Positions 7,471 to 13,460 of a stretch of DNA of 22,607 nucleotides are shown one piece after another. Position 1 is the stretch's first letter. Every line of letters begins with the position of its first letter. The stretch is from a virus. A program made the translations under genes and the position numbers. Below the pieces are notes generated by a model. The model made no database searches, was not told the origin of the DNA, and saw only the letters and a list, made by a program, of their open reading frames with translations. The DNA is taken from the IMG/VR virus record IMGVR_UViG_3300022072_000142, positions 1 through 22,607 of that record. One strand, 5' to 3'.

Positions 7471-7488
7471 GGGCCGTTTCGGCGGCCC
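7471..7488 (+). other. GC-rich intergenic hairpin without T-tract
   Basis: GGGCCG pairs perfectly with CGGCCC over the loop TTTCGG, in a region that is otherwise strongly A/T-rich. No T-tract follows; instead ATTAAAACAAATATT leads into the ATG at 7504. It is unlikely to terminate. It could protect an mRNA end, be a processing site, or bind a regulator. Confidence 0.6.
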
Positions 7489-7503
7489 ATTAAAACAAAT
7501 ATT

Positions 7504-7725
7504 ATGTCAAAAGAATTAAAATCATTAAAAGGTAAGTTTTGGAATCAAAAAACTTCAAAAATAGATTCTACTGAAATGTCACTAACAAGATTCAATGGAG
7601 GAGAAGAAGGTCTTAATCTCCAATTAACAATTGAAACTCAAGGAGATTTCTTTACTCATATTGCTCTTAATAAAGAAGAGATTAAAACTCTTATCAAAGA
7701 ATTACAAGAAAACTTTGAAATATAA
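7504..7725 (+). CDS. Hypothetical protein, accessory island
   Basis: A 73-residue protein of unknown function with a predicted beta-rich middle (GLNLQLTIETQGDFFTHIAL) and a C-terminal helix (KEEIKTLIKELQENFEI). Codon use includes CTT, CTC and GGA more often than the structural genes do, which may point to a different origin. It is flanked on each side by a small hairpin and an A-rich leader. The leader before its ATG is identical over 15 bases, including the ATG, to the one before the gene at 7291. Confidence 0.7.
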   Translation: MSKELKSLKGKFWNQKTSKIDSTEMSLTRFNGGEEGLNLQLTIETQGDFFTHIALNKEEIKTLIKELQENFEI

Positions 7726-7729
7726 AACA

Positions 7730-7750
7730 AATGGGTGTAAAAACCCCATT
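7730..7750 (+). other. Second intergenic hairpin without T-tract
   Basis: AATGGG pairs with CCCATT over a nine-base loop. An A-rich leader and the ATG at 7765 follow. It stands in the same position relative to its gene as the hairpin at 7471-7488. Confidence 0.5.
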
Positions 7751-7764
7751 TAAAACAAAACAAG

Positions 7765-7893
7765 ATGAAAGGAATTAAAAGAAAAATTATCGCGAAATTA
7801 GTAAAACTTAATATTAAGCCTATTCAGACAATTATATTGCCAACGGGTATAATCTGCGAGCATTACGCAAATGGTAACGTAAAAGTTGTTTAA
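7765..7893 (+). CDS. Very small basic protein
   Basis: A 42-residue ORF with a lysine-rich N-terminus (MKGIKRKIIAKLVKLNIKP) and a beta-like C-terminus ending GNVKVV. It is supported by an A-rich leader (AAAACAAAACAAG) directly before the ATG, and by tight packing: the next ATG lies one base after its stop. No function is recognised. It may be a DNA- or RNA-binding peptide because of its charge, but this is a guess. Confidence 0.5.
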   Translation: MKGIKRKIIAKLVKLNIKPIQTIILPTGIICEHYANGNVKVV

Positions 7894-7894
7894 A

Positions 7895-8230
7895 ATGGAT
7901 AATTCAACGCATTTTCAATTCGAATTATCTATTAAATTAAATAGAACCGGAATTCATTCTTTAAACGGTCAAATTATTACGCAAAATTTTACGGTACAAA
8001 GAGAATTATTAAACAAAGTCTTTAAGAATCAATATATTTTCGGAACGCCGTTTAAAAGAGATTTAAAGCAATTGGATTATTTAGTTCAGGGATTTAAAGA
8101 AAAAGTTTCTGAAAAGATTAGCGAAGAAATTATGAATGATATGGGCCGGATTGATTTAATTGTTACAAGGCAAAATCGTTTTGATGAATGGTTGGCAAAT
8201 ACAGAAGTAGCTATAAAAGAAATAGAATAA
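7895..8230 (+). CDS. Hypothetical protein, accessory island
   Basis: A 111-residue protein that I do not recognise. ATG at 7895 is chosen; an in-frame TTG at 7886 overlaps the previous gene. The N-terminal third is beta-like (HFQFELSIKLNRTGIHSLNGQ), the middle is basic, and the C-terminal part is helical (EKVSEKISEEIMNDMG), ending in acidic residues. No Cys, no membrane segment. Confidence 0.7.
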   Translation: MDNSTHFQFELSIKLNRTGIHSLNGQIITQNFTVQRELLNKVFKNQYIFGTPFKRDLKQLDYLVQGFKEKVSEKISEEIMNDMGRIDLIVTRQNRFDEWLANTEVAIKEIE

Positions 8231-8240
8231 AATTTGCGTT

Positions 8241-8456
8241 ATGAAAAAAGATTCAACAAAATTATATATAATTCATAAAAGAAAAAGAATTTTTATTCAT
8301 AGTTTAGCGCAATTAAAAGAAATACAAAATCAAACATTATTTAAAAGGCTAAAAAGAAGCGTTTTAATAACTTTAAAATTACATTATGAGCAATACACCA
8401 AAACATTACGAAAGTGGAACAGATTACGACTTAATAGACGTAATAAAGCATTATGA
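8241..8456 (+). CDS. Possible small basic protein overlapping the DUF3310 gene
   Basis: A 71-residue, very basic ORF (many Lys and Arg). Its ATG follows TTTGCGTT, the same eight bases as before the small terminase ATG. The first 48 codons look like the neighbours in codon use, but the last 71 bases overlap the following gene in another frame, so the Arg-rich C-terminus may just be a shadow. It may be a real gene with a long overlap or a chance ORF. Confidence 0.4.
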   Translation: MKKDSTKLYIIHKRKRIFIHSLAQLKEIQNQTLFKRLKRSVLITLKLHYEQYTKTLRKWNRLRLNRRNKAL

Positions 8457-8601
8457 TTTAAACTTTAATTTAGGCAATGTTATAAAATACGTTTGTCGTG
8501 CCGGAAAAAAAGAAAATGAAATTCAGGACTTGGAAAAGGCTATTGATTATTTAGAACGCGAACTGTATTATTTAGAAAACGAAATGAAATATAAAATATA
8601 G
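8386..8601 (+). CDS. DUF3310-family protein
   Basis: A 71-residue protein with the DUF3310 pattern common in phages: HYESGTDYDLIDVIKHYDLNFN, then GNVIKYVCRAGKK (residues about 30-42), then DLEKAIDYLERELYYLE. The family is sometimes labelled as nucleotide-kinase-related, but no function has been shown that I can rely on. It is usually found among early or metabolic genes, so its place between capsid and connector genes is unexpected. Complete, with normal length for the short form. Confidence 0.85.
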   Translation: MSNTPKHYESGTDYDLIDVIKHYDLNFNLGNVIKYVCRAGKKENEIQDLEKAIDYLERELYYLENEMKYKI

Positions 8602-8603
8602 TT

Positions 8604-8726
8604 ATGAGTTACTTTGATGATAATAACCCGATTGATGACAAGGAATTTACTTGCAACGTTTGCGACAAACCAATAGATGAACCCGGCTTTTGTTCTGCAA
8701 GATGTTGGCGAAACGATAATTTATAA
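8604..8726 (+). CDS. Small zinc-finger-like peptide
   Basis: A 40-residue ORF starting two bases after the DUF3310 stop and ending four bases before the next ATG. It contains CNVCDKPIDEPGFCSARC, a C-x2-C-x9-C-x3-C arrangement (C17, C20, C30, C34) that resembles small treble-clef or zinc-ribbon knuckles. The N-terminus is acidic. Metal binding is inferred from the spacing; targets are unknown. Confidence 0.65.
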   Translation: MSYFDDNNPIDDKEFTCNVCDKPIDEPGFCSARCWRNDNL

Positions 8727-8730
8727 TATT

Positions 8731-8880
8731 ATGGAAAAAAGAATTAAAATTACTTTATTTGTGTTATTTATGTTTTTTGGAGTTAGACAACTTTTGATTT
8801 TTTGGGATTTATGGGCCGGAATATTTCTTTGCGTTTTAGGCTTAACAATATTTTTCAGTAAAAAAGAAGATGTTTTTTAA
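8731..8880 (+). CDS. Small two-helix membrane protein
   Basis: A 49-residue protein with two predicted membrane helices: residues about 6-23 (ITLFVLFMFFGVRQLLIF) and 27-43 (LWAGIFLCVLGLTIFFS), with basic residues at the N-terminus and a charged C-terminus (KKEDVF). The ATG at 8731 is preferred to an in-frame ATG at 8677, which would run through the whole zinc-finger gene. It is the last gene before the terminator at 8909. It could act in superinfection exclusion or lysis timing, but nothing specific shows this. Confidence 0.65.
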   Translation: MEKRIKITLFVLFMFFGVRQLLIFWDLWAGIFLCVLGLTIFFSKKEDVF

Positions 8881-8908
8881 AAATTAATTATTAATTTGTT
8901 TTGTTAGT

Positions 8909-8942
8909 AAGCCGTTTTCTTTGTTGAAGGCGGTTTTTTTTG
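8909..8942 (+). terminator. Rho-independent terminator closing the accessory island
   Basis: CCGTTTTC (8912-8919) pairs with GAAGGCGG (8926-8933), with two G-U pairs, over the loop TTTGTT. Eight T follow (8934-8941). The T-tract runs straight into the promoter box at 8943. Confidence 0.85.
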
Positions 8943-8951
8943 TAGATTTAC
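8943..8951 (+). promoter_or_regulatory. Promoter box for the nuclease-like gene; leaderless start
   Basis: TAGATTTAC begins right after the terminator T-tract and ends 3 bases before the ATG at 8955, so the mRNA is probably leaderless. A TTG at 8921-8923 lies 19 bases upstream, as expected for a -33 element; it sits inside the terminator hairpin loop. Confidence 0.55.
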
Positions 8952-8954
8952 GAA

Positions 8955-9317
8955 ATGGATTCTAATTTAATTGGTTGTATTGCTGAATACAAGTTTGGAG
9001 TTGTGGCAATGGAGGAAGAAATAAACGTTTCTTTTCCGCTTTTAGACGCTTCACCTTACGACTGCATTACTGATTCAAAAAACGGTCTTAAAAAGATTCA
9101 AATTAAATCTGTTTTAAGTGATAAGGATGTTGTCCGTTGTTTTTTTAAAAATAAAAATAAAAAATCCTATCCAATAGAATCAGTAGATTATTTTGCTATT
9201 TGGGTTAAATCACACAACGGTTTTTATATTATTAAGAATAATGGAAAACTTCATTCACTTGTTATTCGTAAAGATGGCAAATATTCAAAAAATTTTAATA
9301 ACTTTGCACTCTTGTAA
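8955..9317 (+). CDS. PD-(D/E)XK endonuclease-like protein (moron-type cargo gene)
   Basis: A 120-residue single-domain protein resembling PD-(D/E)XK endonucleases of the PDDEXK_11 type. E11 stands in a first helix (GCIAEYKFGVVAMEE), D36 in YDCI, and Q49-I50-K51 in KIQIKSVL, the QxK variant of the catalytic core, followed by a beta strand with VDYFAIWV (around residue 80). Family members cut DNA or are restriction-like or resolvase-like; the substrate here is unknown. The gene has its own promoter box and is framed by two strong terminators, the classic shape of a phage moron. It could act on host or rival DNA, or in recombination. Confidence 0.65.
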   Translation: MDSNLIGCIAEYKFGVVAMEEEINVSFPLLDASPYDCITDSKNGLKKIQIKSVLSDKDVVRCFFKNKNKKSYPIESVDYFAIWVKSHNGFYIIKNNGKLHSLVIRKDGKYSKNFNNFALL

Positions 9318-9342
9318 TGTTTTACATATTTGTTTTTGTTTA

Positions 9343-9378
9343 AAAGTGCCGCTATTTATTTAGTGGTACTTTTTTTTT
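9343..9378 (+). terminator. Rho-independent terminator after the nuclease-like gene
   Basis: AAAGTGCCGCTA (9343-9354) pairs over its whole length with TAGTGGTACTTT (9361-9372), with two G-U pairs and the loop TTTATT, followed by a T-tract to 9378. It is the most stable-looking hairpin in the window. Confidence 0.9.
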
Positions 9379-9386
9379 ATCTTTAC
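9378..9386 (+). promoter_or_regulatory. Promoter box for the head-tail joining operon
   Basis: TATCTTTAC starts on the last T of the preceding terminator and lies 13 bases before the ATG at 9400. It has the recurring form TAnnTTTAC. Confidence 0.5.
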
Positions 9387-9399
9387 AAAAATTTATATT

Positions 9400-9591
9400 A
9401 TGAATATAAAAATTAAACAATCAATTTTACGAAACGGGAAACGATATAATGAAGGCGATAAAATAAATTTGCCTGAAAATATTGCAAAAGTTTGGATTCA
9501 AAAAGGTTTGGCCATTAAAATATCTAAAAAGGTAAATAAAGCGAAATTCGAAACAAAGGAATTAAAAGTTGAAAATATAGAAATCAAATAA
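9400..9591 (+). CDS. Small head-associated protein
   Basis: A 63-residue protein with the pattern ILRNGKRYNEGDKINLP (9-25), then IAKVWIQKGLAI (28-39). Small proteins of this type (NGkrY.eGd...lp...a..li..GLa) often stand between the capsid gene and the first connector gene in phages. The fold is probably a small SH3-like barrel; a role as head completion or accessory protein is inferred from position. The next ATG follows its stop after one base. Confidence 0.7.
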   Translation: MNIKIKQSILRNGKRYNEGDKINLPENIAKVWIQKGLAIKISKKVNKAKFETKELKVENIEIK

Positions 9592-9592
9592 G

Positions 9593-10111
9593 ATGCGACA
9601 AATTAAAATAAATTCAACAATTGGGAATGAAATATTAACCGGACAATCTGTAAAAGATTTTGTTCGAATTGATACGGATGCGGATGATAATATTATTACG
9701 GCAATGATTTCCCAAGCGCGAATTTGGTCTGAAAACTATATTTCACGCGATATTGTTTCTAAAAATAGAACTTACTATTTAGATTCTACAAATGGAATTT
9801 TTGATTTACCATTTGGCCCGGTTTCAAGTATTGTTGAAATTACAGTAAATGGAATTGTTACAACTGATTATGAAATTTTAGGTTTGGACAATGAAACTAT
9901 TGAATTGGATGGCGGTTCGGCTGAACGTGTTAAAATTACATATATAACGGCGGGAATAAACGATTCGTTAATAAAACAAGCGATGTTGCAATTGATTTCA
10001 ACGTATTATGATAACCGCGCCGATTTTGATTCAGGAAGTTCAAAAGAAATTTTAGAAATTCCAACATCATCAAAAACAATATTAACATCATATAAAGCAA
10101 TGTTTCTATAA
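9593..10111 (+). CDS. Head-tail connector protein (gp6-like adaptor)
   Basis: A 172-residue protein like HK97 gp6 / SPP1 gp15 adaptors, which form a ring under the portal. The N-terminus has the typical segment SVKDFVRIDTDADDNIITAM (20-39) followed by ISQARIWSENYISRDI (40-55). The middle is beta-rich (YLDSTNGIFDLPFGPVSSI), and a C-terminal helix is present (IKQAMLQLISTYYDNRAD). The gene order connector, stopper, gp10-like, tail terminator that begins here confirms the assignment. It ends one base before the next ATG. Confidence 0.88.
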   Translation: MRQIKINSTIGNEILTGQSVKDFVRIDTDADDNIITAMISQARIWSENYISRDIVSKNRTYYLDSTNGIFDLPFGPVSSIVEITVNGIVTTDYEILGLDNETIELDGGSAERVKITYITAGINDSLIKQAMLQLISTYYDNRADFDSGSSKEILEIPTSSKTILTSYKAMFL

Positions 10112-10112
10112 A

Positions 10113-10439
10113 ATGCAAAGCGGAAAACTAAATTCAAAGATTACAATTAAAAGATTAGTTAAAACCGATGATGGTTTTGGTGGTTTCAATTCTACTTTGT
10201 CGAATGTTGCATCTGTTTGGTGCGATTTAAAGCAAATTAGCGGTGAAATAAGCGACAATTTTGGTAAACGTGAACACGAAACAAAGATTGAAATTTTAAT
10301 GCGTAAGAAAACCGCCGATTTAATTATAATAGGCGATATTTTTATTGTTGGTAATGGTTCGCAAAATTACAGAATTAACGAAAAGTTTGATTCTGAATTA
10401 GACTTTTTGACAAAGTTAACCGCTACAAAATCACAATAA
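10113..10439 (+). CDS. Head-tail stopper (Phage_H_T_join family)
   Basis: A 108-residue beta-barrel protein like SPP1 gp16 / HK97 gp7 stoppers, which plug the head after packaging and take up the tail. Features: an N-terminal LNSKITIKRLVKTDDGFGGF (6-25), WCDLKQISG (36-44) and a final strand segment RINEKFDSELDFLTKLTA. Length is normal. The following ATG begins right after its TAA. Confidence 0.85.
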   Translation: MQSGKLNSKITIKRLVKTDDGFGGFNSTLSNVASVWCDLKQISGEISDNFGKREHETKIEILMRKKTADLIIIGDIFIVGNGSQNYRINEKFDSELDFLTKLTATKSQ

Positions 10440-10877
10440 ATGAGCGTAAAAATTAATCAATCGGATTTGGCAAAACTTAAATCAAAGTTGAATAATTTAC
10501 GCGCTTTTGATAAAAAAACTTTATCTAATGAGTTAGGTAAAACAGCATTTGATATTGCAAGAAAAGCAAAACAAGCTGCGCCGGTTGATAATGGAACGTT
10601 AAAACAATCTATTAGAACCGAGTTAAAAGGAAAAACCGTTGAAGTTATAGCGGGCGCGCATTATGCGCCCTATATTGAATTCGGAACGGGCGGCCAAGTT
10701 AAATTGGATGATATGTTAGAACTTGGAATTCCCGCAAGTTATGCCGAACAATTTAAAGGCAAGGGATTAAAAAATGTTAATTTACCGGCAAGGCCTTTCT
10801 TTTTTAGTTCAGCGCGTGAAGGTTTAAAAAATTTATTAGTTCGATTAAATAACGAATTAAACAAAGCAATAAAATAA
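10440..10877 (+). CDS. HK97 gp10-family head-tail joining protein
   Basis: A 145-residue member of the HK97 gp10 family, seen as AFDIARKAKQAAPVDNGTLK (35-54, with the typical AP.d.G.Lr/k segment), AGAHYAPYIEFGTG (71-84) and LPARPFFFSSAREGL (115-129). These proteins help to complete the tail-proximal end. It stands between stopper and tail terminator as usual. Confidence 0.9.
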   Translation: MSVKINQSDLAKLKSKLNNLRAFDKKTLSNELGKTAFDIARKAKQAAPVDNGTLKQSIRTELKGKTVEVIAGAHYAPYIEFGTGGQVKLDDMLELGIPASYAEQFKGKGLKNVNLPARPFFFSSAREGLKNLLVRLNNELNKAIK

Positions 10878-10882
10878 TATAT

Positions 10883-11368
10883 ATGTTAGAAGCAATTCAT
10901 TTATTAAGGCGCGGAATTATTGCAAAATTAACCGATGCAATTACTTTGAACGGTTCAATTGTGCCGGTTTACAATAGAATTCCAACCGATGCAGTTTATC
11001 CAATGATTCGGGTTTATGGCGTTTCAACTAATGAAATAGATGAAAACCAAACTTCATTTATTACAGAAACAATAACGAGAATTGAATGTATTACAAGATT
11101 TTATTCAGATGATGGCGGTGAATTGGATGTTAATTTGATGGTTTCGCAATGTTTAAATTTAATTAGAACGCGTTCAATTAGTTACGTTGATTTAACTTCA
11201 GAAGGTTTTAAAGTTTTTACTTCAGTAAATGAAGGCGTTAAATACTTACAAGATGATTTGAGCGATTATACATATTTTAGGGCCGTAATTGAAATATCAA
11301 ATAAAATTGAACAAATAAATCCAATAGGCGGCTTACAAAGTCAATTACAAAATGAATTACAATCTTAA
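10883..11368 (+). CDS. Tail terminator / tail completion protein (DUF3168-like)
   Basis: A 161-residue protein at the position of SPP1 gp17 / lambda gpU-type tail terminators. The N-terminal helix AIHLLRRGIIAKLTDAIT is followed by VPVYNRIPTDAVYPMIRVYG (27-46), typical of DUF3168-like proteins, then a beta strand with a Cys (RIECITRFYSDDG) and a helix (MVSQCLNLIRT). It ends the head-tail joining block; a fibre-like gene follows instead of the tail tube gene. Confidence 0.82.
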   Translation: MLEAIHLLRRGIIAKLTDAITLNGSIVPVYNRIPTDAVYPMIRVYGVSTNEIDENQTSFITETITRIECITRFYSDDGGELDVNLMVSQCLNLIRTRSISYVDLTSEGFKVFTSVNEGVKYLQDDLSDYTYFRAVIEISNKIEQINPIGGLQSQLQNELQS

Positions 11369-11379
11369 AAATTAAAACT

Positions 11380-11976
11380 ATGGCTAAAATTATTTATACA
11401 AATAAAGTTGATAATCAAATTTCATCTTTACCGGATGTTAATAAAATAACCGCTTCAGACGTAAACGAAATAAAAGAATCAGTAAATACTTTATACGATT
11501 TAAAAGGCGGATGGGCCGATTATGCAGATGCAACAACTTCAGTTACGCCAATAAGTTTAACGCAAAATGTTTGGACAGATTTAACAAACGATAAAGCGGG
11601 AGCGGACACAATAACAATATATAAACCGCCATTTGTTACCGGTGATTTATGGAATTCAACAAGCAATTCAGTTGATTTTTCAGAAATTGGAGTTGGTAAA
11701 GTTTTAATGGTAAGAAATGATTTTGATATTACTGCGGGCGCATCAAATACGCGTTTAGATGCACGTTTGTATTTTCCTGATAGTGGTAAATCAATTGAAT
11801 TTATGCACGATAATATCGCAGATAATAACGAGTTAGTTCGTTATTCGAGAACTACGCAAATATTCACAAAACAATCTGAATTGGCAAGTGGTTGTAAAAT
11901 TCAAGTTAAAGTAAATAAGGCCGGATGCAACGCAACGGTTGAAAATATTTTAATAACAGTTTTATCACTATTTTAA
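11380..11976 (+). CDS. Fibre-like or decoration protein, C-terminal jelly-roll-like domain
   Basis: A 198-residue protein that I cannot name with certainty. Residues about 15-45 (SLPDVNKITASDVNEIKESVNTLYD) look like the short trimer-forming helix found at the base of phage fibre or head-decoration proteins. The rest is beta-rich, with strands such as KVLMVRNDFDITA and TRLDARLYF, as in TNF/C1q-like jelly rolls of receptor-binding tips. It has no membrane segment. The place between tail terminator and lysis genes suggests a virion surface protein, perhaps a capsid decoration or short fibre. Confidence 0.6.
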   Translation: MAKIIYTNKVDNQISSLPDVNKITASDVNEIKESVNTLYDLKGGWADYADATTSVTPISLTQNVWTDLTNDKAGADTITIYKPPFVTGDLWNSTSNSVDFSEIGVGKVLMVRNDFDITAGASNTRLDARLYFPDSGKSIEFMHDNIADNNELVRYSRTTQIFTKQSELASGCKIQVKVNKAGCNATVENILITVLSLF

Positions 11977-11986
11977 AACCCTAAAA

Positions 11987-12160
11987 ATGAGTAATAACGA
12001 TTTGAAATTAGCCCTTATAAATGCCTTAACTTTTGGAATAAGTTTTTCCGAAGTTGAAAACGGTTTAAAAATTATACTTTTATTAGCTTCTATTACATAT
12101 ACTTTTCAAAAAATAATTGAATCATATAAAAATAAAAAGTTAAAAGAAAAAGAAAAATAA
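11987..12160 (+). CDS. Small single-pass membrane protein, holin candidate
   Basis: A 57-residue protein with one hydrophobic segment (residues about 26-42, GLKIILLLASITYTFQK) and a very basic C-terminus (YKNKKLKEKEK). Its stop is followed directly by the ATG of the M15 peptidase at 12161, so the two are co-translated. A small membrane protein with a basic tail beside a cell-wall enzyme suggests a holin, antiholin or pinholin. A second, more clearly holin-like protein follows the peptidase, so this one may be a regulator of it. Confidence 0.65.
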   Translation: MSNNDLKLALINALTFGISFSEVENGLKIILLLASITYTFQKIIESYKNKKLKEKEK

Positions 12161-12544
12161 ATGAAATTAACTTGTAATTTTTCAATGTCTGAATTTGAAT
12201 GCAATTGCGGATGCAAAATGCCTGAAGATGTAAAACCAAATATTATTGAATTGGCTGATAATTTACAAGTTTTAAGAGATTTTTTAAATATGCCTATTAA
12301 AATAACAAATGCATTTCGTTGTGAATCAAAAAACAAAAGTGTTAATGGCGTTAAAAATTCGCAGCATTTATTTGGTAAAGCAGCGGATTTACAAGTGTTT
12401 CAATTATCACCTAATGATGTAGCGGATGCAGTTAGTAAATTAATGGAAAAGAATTTATTTAAAATGGGCGGATTGGGCCGTTATAATTCATTTACGCACG
12501 TTGATATAAGAGGAACAAAGGCCCGGTGGGGTTTAAAAAAATAA
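12161..12544 (+). CDS. Endolysin: M15-family peptidase
   Basis: A 127-residue D-Ala-D-Ala carboxypeptidase-like enzyme of the M15A type (VanY-related fold), which cuts peptide cross-links of peptidoglycan. The zinc site is complete: SQHLFGKAAD (67-76) gives H69 and D76, and FTHVDIRG (111-118) gives H113. The N-terminal stretch SEFECNCGCK, with three cysteines, is common in this phage subgroup. There is no signal peptide, so release would depend on a holin, which fits its neighbours. Length is normal for a single-domain phage M15 enzyme. Confidence 0.93.
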   Translation: MKLTCNFSMSEFECNCGCKMPEDVKPNIIELADNLQVLRDFLNMPIKITNAFRCESKNKSVNGVKNSQHLFGKAADLQVFQLSPNDVADAVSKLMEKNLFKMGGLGRYNSFTHVDIRGTKARWGLKK

Positions 12545-12546
12545 TT

Positions 12547-13023
12547 ATGGGCGATTATAAAGATAAAAAAGGAACAACACGAATTGGCGATGCATTGCGT
12601 TGGTTGGTTAAACAAGGAAAAAATGTTGCGCCTGAAATTCTTACAATTGCCGGTAATATTTCCGGGATTAAATCATTAGAATCGTTGGCAAATAAAATTA
12701 AAAACGATGATAGTATTAATTCAAAAGATAAAGAATTATTATTAAAGGAATTGGAAATGGATATGTTGGAAATGAATGAAGTTTCTAAACGTTGGGAATC
12801 CGACAATAATACAGATAGTTTTTTAACGCAAAATATAAGGCCTTTAACGCTTGCATTTTTAACTTTAACCCTATTTATCTACATAATACTTGATAGTTCT
12901 TTAGAAGGCTTTAAAATCAGCGAAAAGTGGATTGATTTATTAAGTTCATTATTGCTTTTGGTTTATGGTGGGTATTTTGGCGCTCGTTCGGCTGAAAAAA
13001 TTGTAAAGAGTTGGAAAAAGTAA
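12547..13023 (+). CDS. 3TM-type holin
   Basis: A 158-residue protein of the kind grouped as Holin_3TM (GTA-type). An amphipathic N-terminal part and an acidic helix (SKDKELLLKELEMDMLEM) lead to VSKRWESDN (79-87), NIRPLTLAFLTL (96-107) starting a membrane helix at about 100-116, and a second one at about 129-146 ending in YGGYFGARSAEKI (140-152), the family signature. It would permeabilise the inner membrane and let the M15 enzyme out. ATG at 12547, three bases after the peptidase stop, is preferred over an in-frame GTG at 12526 that lies inside the peptidase gene. Confidence 0.88.
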   Translation: MGDYKDKKGTTRIGDALRWLVKQGKNVAPEILTIAGNISGIKSLESLANKIKNDDSINSKDKELLLKELEMDMLEMNEVSKRWESDNNTDSFLTQNIRPLTLAFLTLTLFIYIILDSSLEGFKISEKWIDLLSSLLLLVYGGYFGARSAEKIVKSWKK

Positions 13024-13070
13024 ATATTTACTTATAATTTAGATTCAATTTTCAGTTACATAACTTTTTG

Positions 13071-13079
13071 TATTTTTGC
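13071..13079 (+). promoter_or_regulatory. Promoter box for the receptor-binding module
   Basis: TATTTTTGC matches TAnnTTTG exactly, in the 80-base gap after the lysis cassette and 24 bases before the ATG at 13104. The leader between is A/T only. No terminator is visible in this gap. Confidence 0.55.
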
Positions 13080-13103
13080 TATAATTAAAAATAAAATAAA
13101 AAA

Positions 13104-13460
13104 ATGAGTGTAGCGGCAATAGTTCAAATAGACAACCAATATAGAGGCGATACTTATGACGGGGTGCAATTTACGCTTTTAAATACAGAAGATAATTCAC
13201 CAATTGATTTAACCGGTGTTAGTATTAAGGTTCAATTTCGATATAATTCAAAAATAGGTGGTGTTCAAAAAGAAATTACCGATGGAAACGGTGTAACAAT
13301 ATCCGATGCCGTTAATGGTGTTTTCTCAATAGACCCTTTTTTAATTGATTGGGCGCCTGATACTTATTATTTCGATGTACAAATGACGTTTACAAATGGA
13401 GTTGTAAGAACATACATACAAGGCACAATTAAAGTAATTCAAGACGTAACAAATGGATAA
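13104..13460 (+). CDS. BppU-like (DUF2479-type) baseplate/fibre-base protein
   Basis: A 118-residue beta-sandwich protein with the pattern of BppU N-terminal domains: YRGDTYDGVQFTLL (12-25), SPIDLTGVSIKVQFRY (31-46), a GNGVTISDAVNGVFSID segment and WAPDTYYFDVQMTFTNG. Domains of this kind dock fibres or receptor-binding proteins onto the tail tip. It overlaps the fibre gene by 8 bases, so both are probably made in a fixed ratio. Confidence 0.75.
   Translation: MSVAAIVQIDNQYRGDTYDGVQFTLLNTEDNSPIDLTGVSIKVQFRYNSKIGGVQKEITDGNGVTISDAVNGVFSIDPFLIDWAPDTYYFDVQMTFTNGVVRTYIQGTIKVIQDVTNG

Noticed and set aside
7471-7488. GC-rich hairpin as a terminator
   Set aside because: No T-tract follows; the next bases are ATTAAAACAAA, leading into a gene.
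8604-8880. Single membrane protein starting at 8677
   Set aside because: The in-frame extension from 8677 to 8730 runs over the end of the zinc-finger-like ORF in another frame. Two tightly packed genes (8604-8726 and 8731-8880) explain the region better.
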